Below, piece after piece: positions 1-8,742 of a stretch of 64,000 bases of DNA. The position numbers and the translations under genes were made by a program. Position 1 is the first letter of the stretch. Every line of letters begins with the position of its first letter. Source of the DNA: Streptomyces albogriseolus (GTDB lineage Bacteria; Actinomycetota; Actinomycetes; Streptomycetales; Streptomycetaceae). The notes under the pieces are model-generated. The model ran no database searches and was not told the origin of the DNA. It was given only the letters and a program-made list of their open reading frames with translations. The stretch spans positions 524,869-588,868 of the forward strand of contig BMVA01000003.1 of assembly GCA_014650475.1 (NCBI GenBank), written 5' to 3'.

Positions 1-1
1 C

Positions 2-850
2 GGGGTGCCGGCGTCCCACGTCGCCACGGGCACCGGATCGGTCGGCGTGGCCCAGCAGCTGCTGCAGGCCACCTCCGGCCCCGGCGACGAAGTGATCTAC
101 GCCTGGCGCTCCTTCGAGGCGTACCCGATCATCACGCAGATCAGCGGCGCCACGTCCGTGCAGGTTCCGCTGACCGAGGGCGATGTGCACGACCTGGACG
201 CGATGGCCGACGCGATCACCGACCGGACCCGGCTGATCTTCGTCTGCAATCCCAACAACCCGACCGGCACCGTGGTACGCCGGGCCGAGCTCGAACGCTT
301 CCTCGACCGGGTGCCCCGCGACGTCCTGGTGGTGCTGGACGAGGCCTACCGCGAGTTCATCCGCGACCCGGAGGTGCCGGACGGCGTGGAGATCTACCGC
401 GAGCGGCCGAACGTCTGCGTTCTGCGGACCTTCTCGAAGGCGTACGGTCTCGCCGGGCTGCGCGTCGGTTTCGCCATCGCCCATGAGCCGGTGGCCGCGG
501 CCCTGCGCAAGACGGCCGTGCCGTTCGGCGTGAGCCAGATCGCCCAGGAGGCGGCGATCGCCTCGCTGCGCGCCGAGGACGAGCTGATCGGCCGGGTCGG
601 CTCCCTGGTGTGCGAGCGCAACCGGGTGGTCGACGGGCTGCGTGCCCAGGGCTGGACGGTGCCCGAGACCCAGGCCAACTTCGTGTGGCTGCGGCTGGGG
701 GAGCGCACCGTGCCGTTCGCGCAGGCGTGCGAGCAGGCGGGCGTGGTCGTCCGTCCGTTCCCCGGTGAGGGTGTGCGGGTCACCGTCGGCGAGACGGAGG
801 CGAACGACATCTTCCTGAAGGTCGCCGAGGAGTTCCACGACCAGGGCTGA
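2..850 (+). CDS. HisC/Pat-family aminotransferase, 3' part
   Basis: This is a PLP-dependent class I/II aminotransferase of the histidinol-phosphate/aromatic aminotransferase family; the 5' end lies outside the window and the frame is already open at base 2. Visible hallmarks are NPNNPTG (substrate/PLP contact), LDEAYREF (the PLP-binding Asp and Tyr) and [13 protein letters not shown], whose Lys forms the Schiff base. About 283 residues are present of a usual 355-370. It converts histidinol-phosphate or aromatic 2-oxo acids with glutamate. As no his genes are nearby and pheA lies 20 kb downstream, the aromatic (Pat-like) role is at least as likely as HisC; sequence alone does not decide. A hairpin follows the stop. 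Confidence 0.88.
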   Translation, partial: GVPASHVATGTGSVGVAQQLLQATSGPGDEVIYAWRSFEAYPIITQISGATSVQVPLTEGDVHDLDAMADAITDRTRLIFVCNPNNPTGTVVRRAELERFLDRVPRDVLVVLDEAYREFIRDPEVPDGVEIYRERPNVCVLRTFSKAYGLAGLRVGFAIAHEPVAAALRKTAVPFGVSQIAQEAAIASLRAEDELIGRVGSLVCERNRVVDGLRAQGWTVPETQANFVWLRLGERTVPFAQACEQAGVVVRPFPGEGVRVTVGETEANDIFLKVAEEFHDQG

Positions 851-886
851 CCTGCGGCCACAGCAAGCCTGACCTGCGTACACGAG

Positions 887-917
887 GAGCGGTCGGCGGT
901 TCGTCCGCCGGCCGCTC
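887..917 (+). terminator. Hairpin after the aminotransferase gene
   Basis: A 13-bp inverted repeat (887-899 with 905-917, one G-T type mismatch) with a 5-nt loop lies 37 nt after the stop codon. It lacks a T-run, which is normal for high-GC actinobacteria. It separates this gene from the cyd operon. Confidence 0.6.
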
Positions 918-1032
918 GCATATGTCCGGGACCGGCCGGCGGTCCCCGTCGGGGTGATTTCGGCGAAGGGGTTGACGTCACACGGGACCCCCCTTCCGGG
1001 TCGGAAAAGCAGTAGGTCATAATTGCTTGTGA

Positions 1033-1050
1033 ATGTGAACGCGTTCACAA
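1033..1050. promoter_or_regulatory. Rex operator (ROP) upstream of cydA
   Basis: The perfect palindrome TGTGAACGCGTTCACA occupies 1034-1049, flanked by A on each side. It matches the Streptomyces Rex operator described upstream of cydABCD (established knowledge). Rex releases DNA when NADH is high, that is when oxygen is low, so the operon would be induced by oxygen limitation. A possible -10 element (CATAAT, 1018-1023) lies just upstream, so bound Rex would cover the transcription start. The start GTG of cydA is 85 bp downstream. Confidence 0.9.
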
Positions 1051-1134
1051 GCGCATCCCGTTTCTCCCGAGATGGCCGGGGACGGAGCGGGACCCGCGCG
1101 GCTGCTGCACCACGGCGAAGTAAGGAGCGACGAC

Positions 1135-2640
1135 GTGGATCTGGCTCTGGCGCCGGAGACCCTGGCGCGATGGCAGTTCGGCATCACCACCGTCTACCAC
1201 TTCCTCTTCGTTCCCCTGACGATCTCGCTCGCCGCCCTCGTCGCCGGGCTGCAGACCGCCTGGGTGCGGACGGAGAAGGAGAAGTACCTCAGGGCGACGA
1301 AGTTCTGGGGCAAGCTTTTCCTGATCAACATCGCGATGGGCGTCGTCACCGGCATCGTGCAGGAGTTCCAGTTCGGCATGAACTGGTCCGACTACTCGCG
1401 CTTCGTCGGTGATGTCTTCGGCGCCCCGCTCGCCTTCGAGGCGCTGATCGCCTTCTTCTTCGAGTCCACCTTCATCGGCCTGTGGATCTTCGGCTGGGAC
1501 CGGCTGCCGAAGCAGATCCACTTGGCCTGCATCTGGATGGTGTCGATCGGCACGCTGCTGTCGGCGTACTTCATCCTCGCCGCCAACTCCTGGATGCAGC
1601 ACCCGGTCGGCTACCGGATCAACGGGGAGAAGGGCCGCGCCGAGCTCACCGACTTCTGGCTGGTGCTGACCCAGAACACCACGCTCAACCAGGTCTTCCA
1701 CAGCTTCTCGGCGGCCTTCCTCACCGGCGGCGCCTTCATGGTCGGCATCGCGGCCTTCCACCTGATGCGCAAGAAGCACATCCCGGTGATGCGCACCTCG
1801 CTGCGGCTCGGCCTGGTCACCCTGGCGGTCGGTGGACTGTTCACCGCGATCAGCGGCGACACCCTCGGCAAGGTCATGTATGAGCAGCAGCCGATGAAGA
1901 TGGCCGCCGCCGAGGCCCTCTGGGACGGCGAGGAGCCGGCGCCCTTCTCCGTCTTCGCCTACGGCGACGTCGACAAGGGGCACAACAAGGTCGCCCTGGA
2001 GATCCCCGGCCTTCTGTCCTTCCTCGCCCACAGCGACTTCGAGTCCTACGTGCCCGGCATCAACGACACGAACGAGGCGCTGCAGGAGAAGTTCGGGCCC
2101 GGCGACTACAAGCCCATCGTGCCCGTCGCCTACTGGGGCTTCCGCTGGATGATCGGGTTCGGCATGGCCTCCTTCTCGGTGGGTCTGCTGGGGCTGTGGC
2201 TCACCCGGAAGAAGTTCCTGCTGCCGGCCGCGTACCGCACCGGCGAGGACGAGGTGCCGCGTCTGGTGCTGCTGAAGCGCCCGCTCGGCTCCCGGCTGAC
2301 CCGGCTGTACTGGCTGGCCGCGGTGTGGACGATGGCCTTCCCGCTGATCGCCAACGCCTGGGGCTGGATCTTCACCGAGATGGGCCGTCAGCCCTGGGTC
2401 GTCTACGGCGTCATGCGGACCGAGGACGCGGTCTCCCCGAACGTGTCGCAGGCCGAGGTCATCACCTCGATGACCGTCTTCACCCTGCTCTACGCCGTGC
2501 TGGCCGTCATCGAGGTCAGGCTGCTCGTCAAGTACGTCAAGGCGGGGCCGCCCGAGCTGAGCGACCCCGACCTCAACCCGCCCACGAAGCTCGGCGGCGA
2601 CCTCCGTGACGCCGACAAGCCGATGGCCTTCTCGTACTAG
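1135..2640 (+). CDS. cydA: Cytochrome bd oxidase subunit I
   Basis: CydA, 501 aa, is the catalytic membrane subunit that oxidises quinol and reduces oxygen at hemes b558, b595 and d. I place the start at GTG 1135, seven bases after AAGGAG (1122-1127); the frame is open further upstream, but there is no better start. The N-terminal LARWQFGITTVYHFLFVP carries the conserved heme-ligand His. FHSFSAAFLTGG and several hydrophobic helices follow, and the quinol-binding loop is of the short type common in actinobacteria. cydB begins 20 nt downstream, so the two form one transcript under the Rex site. Confidence 0.96.
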   Translation: MDLALAPETLARWQFGITTVYHFLFVPLTISLAALVAGLQTAWVRTEKEKYLRATKFWGKLFLINIAMGVVTGIVQEFQFGMNWSDYSRFVGDVFGAPLAFEALIAFFFESTFIGLWIFGWDRLPKQIHLACIWMVSIGTLLSAYFILAANSWMQHPVGYRINGEKGRAELTDFWLVLTQNTTLNQVFHSFSAAFLTGGAFMVGIAAFHLMRKKHIPVMRTSLRLGLVTLAVGGLFTAISGDTLGKVMYEQQPMKMAAAEALWDGEEPAPFSVFAYGDVDKGHNKVALEIPGLLSFLAHSDFESYVPGINDTNEALQEKFGPGDYKPIVPVAYWGFRWMIGFGMASFSVGLLGLWLTRKKFLLPAAYRTGEDEVPRLVLLKRPLGSRLTRLYWLAAVWTMAFPLIANAWGWIFTEMGRQPWVVYGVMRTEDAVSPNVSQAEVITSMTVFTLLYAVLAVIEVRLLVKYVKAGPPELSDPDLNPPTKLGGDLRDADKPMAFSY

Positions 2641-2660
2641 GCCGAGGGAGCTGCACTGTC

Positions 2661-3665
2661 ATGGAACTGCACGACGTCTGGTTCGTCCTGATCGCCGTCC
2701 TGTGGACCGGCTACTTCTTCCTCGAAGGGTTCGACTTCGGGGTCGGTGTCCTCACCCGGCTGCTGGCCCGTGACCGGGCCGAGAAGCGGGTGCTCATCAA
2801 CACCATCGGGCCGGTGTGGGACGGCAACGAGGTCTGGCTGCTCACGGCCGGCGGCGCCACCTTCGCCGCCTTCCCCGAGTGGTACGCCACCCTCTTCTCC
2901 GGCTTCTACCTGCCGCTGCTCGCCATCCTGGTCTGCCTGATCGTCCGCGGTGTCGCCTTCGAGTACCGGGCCAAGCGGCCCGAGGAGAACTGGCAGCGCA
3001 ACTGGGAGACGGCGATCTTCTGGACCTCGCTGCTCCCGGCGTTCCTGTGGGGTGTCGCCTTCGGCAACATCGTGCGCGGGGTCAAGCTCGACGCCGACTT
3101 CGAGTACGTGGGCACCGTCTGGGACCTGCTCAACCCGTACGCCCTGCTGGGCGGTCTGGTCACGCTCACCCTGTTCACCTTCCACGGCACGGTGTTCACG
3201 GCCCTCAAGACGGTCGGGGAGATCCGGGAGCGGGCGCGGAAGCTGGCCCTGAAGGTGGGTCTGGTCACCGCCGTGCTGGCGCTGGTCTTCCTGGTGTGGA
3301 CGCAGAGCGAGAGCGGCGACGGGGCCAGCTTGGTCGCGCTCGGTGTGGCGGTCGCCTCGCTGGTCGCCGCCCTGGGGGCCAACCAGGCGGGGCGCGAGGG
3401 ATGGTCGTTCACCCTGTCCGGCGTCACCATCGTGGCCGCGGTGGCCATGCTCTTCCTGACGCTGTTCCCGAACGTCATGCCCTCCACCCTGGACCCCGAG
3501 TGGAGCCTGACCGTCACCAACGCCTCCTCGGGCCCGTACACGCTGAAGATCATGACCTGGCTCGCGGTCATCGCCACCCCGCTGGTGCTGCTCTACCAGG
3601 GCTGGACCTACTGGGTCTTCCGCAAGCGGATCGGCACCCAGCACATCGCCGATCCCGTGCACTGA
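2661..3665 (+). CDS. cydB: Cytochrome bd oxidase subunit II
   Basis: CydB, 334 aa, is a polytopic membrane protein that pairs with CydA. The N-terminal WFVLIAVLWTGYFFLEGFDFGVG segment (positions about 7-29) is the family signature, followed by WDGNEVWL and about seven further hydrophobic segments. The ATG start lies 20 nt after the cydA stop and the stop lies four bases before the GTG of cydCD, as expected for a tight operon. Length and order agree with a standard CydB; nothing is unusual. Confidence 0.96.
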   Translation: MELHDVWFVLIAVLWTGYFFLEGFDFGVGVLTRLLARDRAEKRVLINTIGPVWDGNEVWLLTAGGATFAAFPEWYATLFSGFYLPLLAILVCLIVRGVAFEYRAKRPEENWQRNWETAIFWTSLLPAFLWGVAFGNIVRGVKLDADFEYVGTVWDLLNPYALLGGLVTLTLFTFHGTVFTALKTVGEIRERARKLALKVGLVTAVLALVFLVWTQSESGDGASLVALGVAVASLVAALGANQAGREGWSFTLSGVTIVAAVAMLFLTLFPNVMPSTLDPEWSLTVTNASSGPYTLKIMTWLAVIATPLVLLYQGWTYWVFRKRIGTQHIADPVH

Positions 3666-3669
3666 GGGT

Positions 3670-6600
3670 GTGTTTCACGTGAAACCAATCGACCCCCGCC
3701 TCCTCCGGTACGCGCGTGCCACCCGGGGCTTTCTGGCAGCGGTCGTCGGTCTCGGGGCCGTCGGCGCGGGGCTGGTCGTCGCCCAGGCCATGCTCATCGC
3801 CGAGATCGTCGTCGGCTCCTTCCAGGACGGACGGTCCGTCGGGGAGCTGCGCACACCGCTGCTGCTGCTCGTCGCGGTGGCGGCCGGCCGGGGCCTGGTC
3901 GGCTGGCTGACCGAGCTGGCCGCGCACCGGGCGAGCGCCGCTGTGAAGTCGGAGCTGCGGGGGCGGCTGCTGGACAGGGCCACGGCACTGGGGCCGGGGT
4001 GGCTGGACGGGCAGCGCACCGGGTCGCTGGTCACCCTGGCGACCCGGGGCGTCGACGCCCTCGACGGCTACTTCTCGCGGTATCTCCCCCAGCTGGGCCT
4101 CGCGGTGGTCGTCCCGGTCGCCGTGCTGGCGCGGATCGTCACGGAGGAGTGGGTGTCGGCGGCGATCATCGTCGGCACCCTGCCGCTCATCCCTGTCTTC
4201 ATGGTGCTGATCGGCTGGGCCACGCAGAACCGGATGGACCGTCAGTGGCTGCTGCTGTCGCGGCTGTCCGGGCACTTCCTGGACGTCGTCGCCGGGCTGC
4301 CGACGCTGAAGGTCTTCGGGCGGGCCAAGGCGCAGGCCGAGTCGATCCGCAGGATCACCACCGAGTACCGGCGCGCGACCATGCGGACGCTGCGGATCGC
4401 CTTCATCTCGTCGTTCGCGCTGGAACTGCTCGCCACCCTCTCGGTGGCGCTGGTCGCCGTGACCATCGGCATGCGCCTGGTCCACGGCGAGCTGGACCTG
4501 TACACCGGTCTGCTCATCCTGATCCTGGCGCCGGAGGCGTATCTGCCGCTGCGTCAGGTCGGGACGCAGTACCACGCGGCCGCGGAGGGACTCGGCGCGG
4601 CCGAGGAGATCTTCACGGTGCTCGAGACACCGGTGCCCGCGACGGGGAAGGGCGCGGTGCCGCAGGGTGCCCTCTCCTTCGAGAACGTGACGGTCCGTTA
4701 CCCCGGCCGTTCCACGGACGCCGTGACGGACGTGTCCTTCACCGTCGCCCCCGGCGAGACGGTCGCCCTGGTCGGGCCGAGCGGAGCCGGGAAGTCCACG
4801 CTGCTCAGCACGGCGCTGGGCTTCGTCCGCCCCGACGCGGGCCGGGTGAGCGTCGGCGGGGCCGACCTCACCGGGCTCGACCTCGCGGAGTGGCACCGCC
4901 GCGTCGCCTGGGTACCGCAGCGGCCGCACCTGTATGCGGGGACGATCGCGGAGAACGTCCGGCTGGCCCGCCCCGACGCGGACGACGCGGCGGTGCGGCG
5001 CGCGCTGCGGGACGCGGGCGCGCTGGACTTCGTGGACGCCCTCCCCCACGGCGCCGGCACCATGCTGGGCGAGGACGGGGCGGGCCTCTCGGCCGGGCAG
5101 CGGCAGCGGCTCGCGCTGGCCCGGGCGTTTCTCGCGGACCGTCCCGTGCTGCTGCTCGACGAGCCGACGGCCGCCCTCGACGGGGCCACGGAGGCCGAGG
5201 TCGTGGCGGCCGTACGGCGCCTGGCGGAGGGCCGGACGGTTCTGCTCGTGGTGCACCGCCCGGCACTGCTCGCCGTCGCCGACCGCGTGGTCCGGCTGAC
5301 GGCGCCCGAGCCTCACGACGAGGTCGTGGCCAGTGCGGTCGGCTCCGGCCGGACGGACGCGGACACGGTGTCGGGCGGCGCCCCCGAGAAGCGTGCGGAG
5401 CCCGAAACGGTCCCCGACGCGTACCCCGAACCGGCCCCCGGCCGCATACTCGCCCGGGTCCGTGCCCTCTCTGGCGCCCGGCGGGGGAGGATCACCCTCG
5501 CGCTGCTCCTCGGCACGCTCGCCCTGGGCAGCGCCGTCGGTCTCATGGCCACGTCCGGCTGGCTCATCTCCCGGGCCTCGGAGCAGCCGCCCGTGCTGTA
5601 CCTGATGATGGCCGTCACCGCGACGCGCGCCTTCGGCATCGGCCGGGCGGTGTTCCGCTACGCGGAGCGGCTGGTGTCCCACGACGCCGTGCTGCGCATG
5701 CTGGCGGACACCCGGGTCGCGGTCTACCGGCGGCTGGAACGCCTCGCGCCCGCCGGACTGCGCGGCACCCGCCGGGGTGACCTGCTGACCCGGCTGGTCT
5801 CCGACGTGGACGCGCTCCAGGACTACTGGCTGCGCTGGCTCCTGCCGGCAGGCGCCGCCGTCGCCGTGTCCGCCCTGTCCGTCGGCTTCACCGCGTGGCT
5901 GCTGCCCCAGGCCGGTGCCGTGCTCGCGGCCGGACTCCTGGCGGCGGGCGCAGGTGTCCCGCTGCTCACCGCCGCCGTGGCGCGGCGCACCGAGCGACGA
6001 CTGGCCCCGGCCCGCGGCGACCTCGCCACCCGGGTGACCGATCTGCTCACCGGCACCGCGGAGCTGACCGTCGCCGGGGCGCTGCCCGCGCGGTCCGAGG
6101 GGACGCGGCGGGCGGACGGCGTCCTGACCCGCATCGCCTCGCGCTCCGCCGCGGTCACCGGTCTCGGTGACGGGCTCACCGCGCTGATCTCCGGGCTGAC
6201 CGTGGCCGCCGCCGCCCTCGTCGGGGTGCAGGGCGTGACCTCCGGCCGGCTCGACGGCGTGGCCCTGGCCGTGGTGGTCCTCACGCCGCTCGCCGCGTTC
6301 GAGGCGGTCCTCGGCATGCCCCTCGCCGTGCGCTACCGGCAGCGCGTGCGCCGCAGCGCGGAGCGCGTGTACGAGGTGCTGGACGCCCAGCCGCCCGTGC
6401 GTGAGCCGGAGACGCCCCGGCAGGCGCCCCTCTCGCCGTTCCCGCTCACCCTCAGGGGACTCGGCGCCCGCCACCCTGGGCAGGACCGGGACGCGCTCGC
6501 CGGGCTGGACCTGACGCTGGAGCGGGGCCGCCGCGTCGCGGTGGTCGGCCCCTCCGGCTCCGGCAAGACGACGCTCGCCCAGGTGCTGCTGCGGTTTCTG

Positions 6601-7188
6601 GACCCCGGCGCCGGCTCCTACACGCTCGCGGGTGTGGACGCCCGCGCCCTGGACGGGGACGACGTACGGCGCATGGTCGGGCTGTGTGCGCAGGACGCGC
6701 ACCTGTTCAACAGCTCCGTCCGCGAGAACCTGCTGCTGGCGCGGAAGGACGCGACCGAGGCCGACCTGCGCGACGCGCTCCGCCGGGCCCGGCTGCTGGA
6801 GTGGGCGGACGGACTGCCGGACGGCCTGGACACGCTCGTCGGTGAGCACGGTGCACGGCTCTCCGGGGGCCAGCGGCAGCGGCTCGCCCTGGCGCGGGCC
6901 CTGCTGGCGGACTTTCCCGTGCTGGTGCTGGACGAGCCCGCCGAGCACCTCGACCTGCCGACCGCGGACGCGCTCACGGCCGATCTGCTGGCCGCCACCG
7001 AGGGCCGCGCCACCGTCCTCGTCACCCACCGGCTGGCCGGCCTGGAGGCGGTGGACGAGGTGATCGTGCTGGACGCGGGACGGGTGGTGCAGCGCGGACC
7101 GTTCGGGGAACTCCGATCCGTCGAGGGACCGTTGCGGGACATGGCGCTGCGGGAGGAGGAGGCCGGAGCACTGGTGGCGGTGTCCTAG
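3670..7188 (+). CDS. cydCD: Fused CydC-CydD ABC exporter for bd oxidase assembly
   Basis: This 1172-aa protein is two ABC half-exporters in one chain, the usual Streptomyces form of CydDC, which exports thiols (glutathione or cysteine in E. coli) and is needed for bd oxidase maturation. Each half has six-helix membrane and nucleotide-binding parts. The first has Walker A GPSGAGKST, signature LSAGQRQRL and Walker B VLLLDEPTAALD; the second has GPSGSGKTT, LSGGQRQRL and VLVLDEPAEHLD. A disordered link near residues 545-590 joins the halves. The GTG start at 3670 is chosen because it follows the cydB stop by four bases. Codons 2-5 (Phe-His-Val-Lys) are formed by a parS palindrome. A strong hairpin follows the stop. 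Confidence 0.94.
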   Translation: MFHVKPIDPRLLRYARATRGFLAAVVGLGAVGAGLVVAQAMLIAEIVVGSFQDGRSVGELRTPLLLLVAVAAGRGLVGWLTELAAHRASAAVKSELRGRLLDRATALGPGWLDGQRTGSLVTLATRGVDALDGYFSRYLPQLGLAVVVPVAVLARIVTEEWVSAAIIVGTLPLIPVFMVLIGWATQNRMDRQWLLLSRLSGHFLDVVAGLPTLKVFGRAKAQAESIRRITTEYRRATMRTLRIAFISSFALELLATLSVALVAVTIGMRLVHGELDLYTGLLILILAPEAYLPLRQVGTQYHAAAEGLGAAEEIFTVLETPVPATGKGAVPQGALSFENVTVRYPGRSTDAVTDVSFTVAPGETVALVGPSGAGKSTLLSTALGFVRPDAGRVSVGGADLTGLDLAEWHRRVAWVPQRPHLYAGTIAENVRLARPDADDAAVRRALRDAGALDFVDALPHGAGTMLGEDGAGLSAGQRQRLALARAFLADRPVLLLDEPTAALDGATEAEVVAAVRRLAEGRTVLLVVHRPALLAVADRVVRLTAPEPHDEVVASAVGSGRTDADTVSGGAPEKRAEPETVPDAYPEPAPGRILARVRALSGARRGRITLALLLGTLALGSAVGLMATSGWLISRASEQPPVLYLMMAVTATRAFGIGRAVFRYAERLVSHDAVLRMLADTRVAVYRRLERLAPAGLRGTRRGDLLTRLVSDVDALQDYWLRWLLPAGAAVAVSALSVGFTAWLLPQAGAVLAAGLLAAGAGVPLLTAAVARRTERRLAPARGDLATRVTDLLTGTAELTVAGALPARSEGTRRADGVLTRIASRSAAVTGLGDGLTALISGLTVAAAALVGVQGVTSGRLDGVALAVVVLTPLAAFEAVLGMPLAVRYRQRVRRSAERVYEVLDAQPPVREPETPRQAPLSPFPLTLRGLGARHPGQDRDALAGLDLTLERGRRVAVVGPSGSGKTTLAQVLLRFLDPGAGSYTLAGVDARALDGDDVRRMVGLCAQDAHLFNSSVRENLLLARKDATEADLRDALRRARLLEWADGLPDGLDTLVGEHGARLSGGQRQRLALARALLADFPVLVLDEPAEHLDLPTADALTADLLAATEGRATVLVTHRLAGLEAVDEVIVLDAGRVVQRGPFGELRSVEGPLRDMALREEEAGALVAVS
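3672..3685. promoter_or_regulatory. parS site 1 (ParB binding)
   Basis: The sequence GTTTCACGTGAAAC is a perfect 14-bp match to the Streptomyces parS palindrome. It lies inside the first codons of cydCD, read as Phe-His-Val-Lys. ParB bound here would help condense the origin region before sporulation septation (family knowledge). Confidence 0.9.
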
Positions 7189-7207
7189 CCGGCGCCCGTG
7201 CACGCAC

Positions 7208-7246
7208 GAGGGGGCCGCCTCGACGCAGCGTCGAGACGGCCCCCTC
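7208..7246. terminator. Strong bidirectional terminator hairpin after cydCD
   Basis: A long stem pairs 7208-7225 with 7229-7246 around a 3-nt loop, with one unpaired base on each arm. It lies between cydCD (plus strand) and the candidate small gene at 7254-7313 (minus strand), so it can serve both. Confidence 0.75.
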
Positions 7247-7253
7247 CGGCACG

Positions 7254-7313
7254 TCAGACGAGCCAGCCCACGAGGTGGGCGACACCGGCGAGCAGCTCGG
7301 TCAGAACGTTCAT
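7254..7313 (-). CDS. Candidate 19-aa hydrophobic peptide
   Basis: A 60-nt reading frame starts at ATG 7313 and encodes MNVLTELLAGVAHLVGWLV. It is preceded by AGGAGG six bases before the ATG, one of the best ribosome sites in the window. The peptide is a single amphipathic or hydrophobic helix, as in small membrane peptides. The gene is convergent to cydCD and shares its hairpin terminator. On its upstream side a long leader (to about 7480) carries the inverted repeat TGCACAAG/CTTGTGCA. I do not recognise the family. The strong ribosome site and terminator support expression; the length keeps confidence moderate. It could be a leader peptide rather than a functional protein. Confidence 0.5.
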   Translation of the reverse strand: MNVLTELLAGVAHLVGWLV

Positions 7314-7386
7314 GGAGATCCTCCTGTGATGTGCATCGCGTGCGTGGGACTACGCACGCTCCACGCGCCGCAACGCGTGGGGGACA

Positions 7387-7423
7387 TGCACAAGACCCCG
7401 GTCTGCAGCCCGCTGCTTGTGCA
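7387..7423. repeat. 8-bp inverted repeat in a 476-bp spacer
   Basis: TGCACAAG (7387-7394) and CTTGTGCA (7416-7423) are exact inverted copies separated by 21 nt. They lie in the 476-bp region between cydCD and the M23 peptidase gene, upstream of the 19-aa frame on the minus strand. It may be an operator or an RNA stem in the leader. Apart from this, the terminator and the small gene, I see nothing in the spacer. Confidence 0.4.
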
Positions 7424-7664
7424 CTACAAGAATCGCCGGGCCACTGCACCACGGCAGTCACTTGGGCATCAGGCACCCGATCTGAGGAGTGCGTGGCCTC
7501 CAGTTCGATTCCCGAGAGACGGCGCAGCCGCGGAACCTTGACGCACCGTCAGTCTCATCGGCGCGTCCGGACGGCCGTCGAAGCATCCGTACGGGGGCGT
7601 GTCCTCCCCCATGTGTACGACGTGAACGCGCCTCCCGCCCCGGGGCGGGGACAGGATCGCAGGC

Positions 7665-8717
7665 ATGCGTCTCACCCGCCGTCCGCTGCTCGTCGCCGTG
7701 CTGTTCTGCGCGCTCGCCGTGCTCGCCGCCCGGCCCGCCGACGGCGACGGATCCCACGCCCCCGGTCACGGCTCCGCCTCCGTCAGCGCCGAGGTGGCGC
7801 GGCTGTACGAGGAGGCGGCGAAGGCCACCGAGCGGTACGAGGCCGGGCGCGAGGAGGCGGAGAAGCAGCGGGATCTGGCGCAGCGGCTGGAGGAGCGGCT
7901 CGACCGCGAGCGGCAGGAGGCCGCCGGACTCCGCGAGGACCTGGGGCGGATCGCCAGATCCCAGTACCGGGACGGCGGCGGGCTGCCGCTCACCGCGCAC
8001 ATGCTCCTCGCCGACGACCCCGAGCAGCTGATGCGCGGTCAGCGTGTGGTGCAGCACGCCGAGGTGACGCTGGACCAGGCGCTGGGCCGCAGCGAGCGGG
8101 CCGAGGCGCGACTCGCCCGGGACGAGGCGAGGGCCGCGGCGGCCTGGGAGAAGCTGGAGAAGCGGAACGAGGGCCTCGCCGCGCTGAAGCAGGACATCGA
8201 GGAGAAGCTCGAGACGGCGCGCTGGAAGCTCCAGGGCGAGGCGGACGACTCGGTGGCGGCGGGCTCCTGCCGCGGCGCCGTCCGGCTCGACCAGCCCCCG
8301 GCGCAGTACACCACCCCCTGGGTGGCCCCCGTGGAGACGTACGAGCTGTCCGCCTCCTACGGCAGCGGCGGCGCGCGCTGGGTGAACCGGCACACCGGGC
8401 AGGACTTCGCGGTGCCGATCGGGACGCCCGTACGGTCCGTGGGCAGCGGCACGGTGGTGAAGGTGTCCTGCGGCGGCGCGTTCGGCATCGAGATCGTGGT
8501 CGAGCACCCGGGCGGCTACTACACCCAGTACGCGCACCTGGCCGCCGTCGCGGTCGACCAGGGGGAGCGGGTGTCCCCCGGACAGTGGATCGGCCAGTCC
8601 GGCACCAGCGGCAACTCCACCGGCCCGCACCTGCACTTCGAGGTGCGGGTGACCCCGGAGACGGGGTCGTCGGTGGACCCGGTGCCGTGGCTCGCCGGGC
8701 GCGGGGTGACCCTCTGA
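7665..8717 (+). CDS. Secreted M23-family peptidase with coiled coil
   Basis: This 350-aa exported protein has a Sec signal peptide (residues about 1-25, RRPLLVAVLFCALAVLAA), a long charged coiled coil (about 40-200, rich in Glu, Arg and Ala) and a C-terminal LytM/M23 domain (about 225-345). The zinc-site motifs HTGQDFAVPIGTP and GPHLHFEVR are both complete, so it should be an active endopeptidase cutting peptidoglycan cross-bridges. The coiled coil resembles that of EnvC- and RipA-like proteins, which regulate wall hydrolysis. It begins after a 476-bp spacer and appears monocistronic. I looked for a c-di-AMP riboswitch upstream, as some actinobacterial wall hydrolase genes have, and found no match. 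Confidence 0.88.
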   Translation: MRLTRRPLLVAVLFCALAVLAARPADGDGSHAPGHGSASVSAEVARLYEEAAKATERYEAGREEAEKQRDLAQRLEERLDRERQEAAGLREDLGRIARSQYRDGGGLPLTAHMLLADDPEQLMRGQRVVQHAEVTLDQALGRSERAEARLARDEARAAAAWEKLEKRNEGLAALKQDIEEKLETARWKLQGEADDSVAAGSCRGAVRLDQPPAQYTTPWVAPVETYELSASYGSGGARWVNRHTGQDFAVPIGTPVRSVGSGTVVKVSCGGAFGIEIVVEHPGGYYTQYAHLAAVAVDQGERVSPGQWIGQSGTSGNSTGPHLHFEVRVTPETGSSVDPVPWLAGRGVTL

Positions 8718-8742
8718 CCGGCCCTGCGAGCCGCGGGAGAAC

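Noticed and set aside
3568-7476. 1302-aa open frame on the minus strand opposite cydCD
   Set aside because: It is the mirror of cydCD produced by high GC; it is Arg/Gly/Pro-rich and lacks domain features, while the plus strand has a complete family protein.
7500-7664. Riboswitch upstream of the M23 peptidase
   Set aside because: I looked for the ydaO (c-di-AMP) pattern seen before some actinobacterial wall hydrolases; the region is too short and lacks the motifs.
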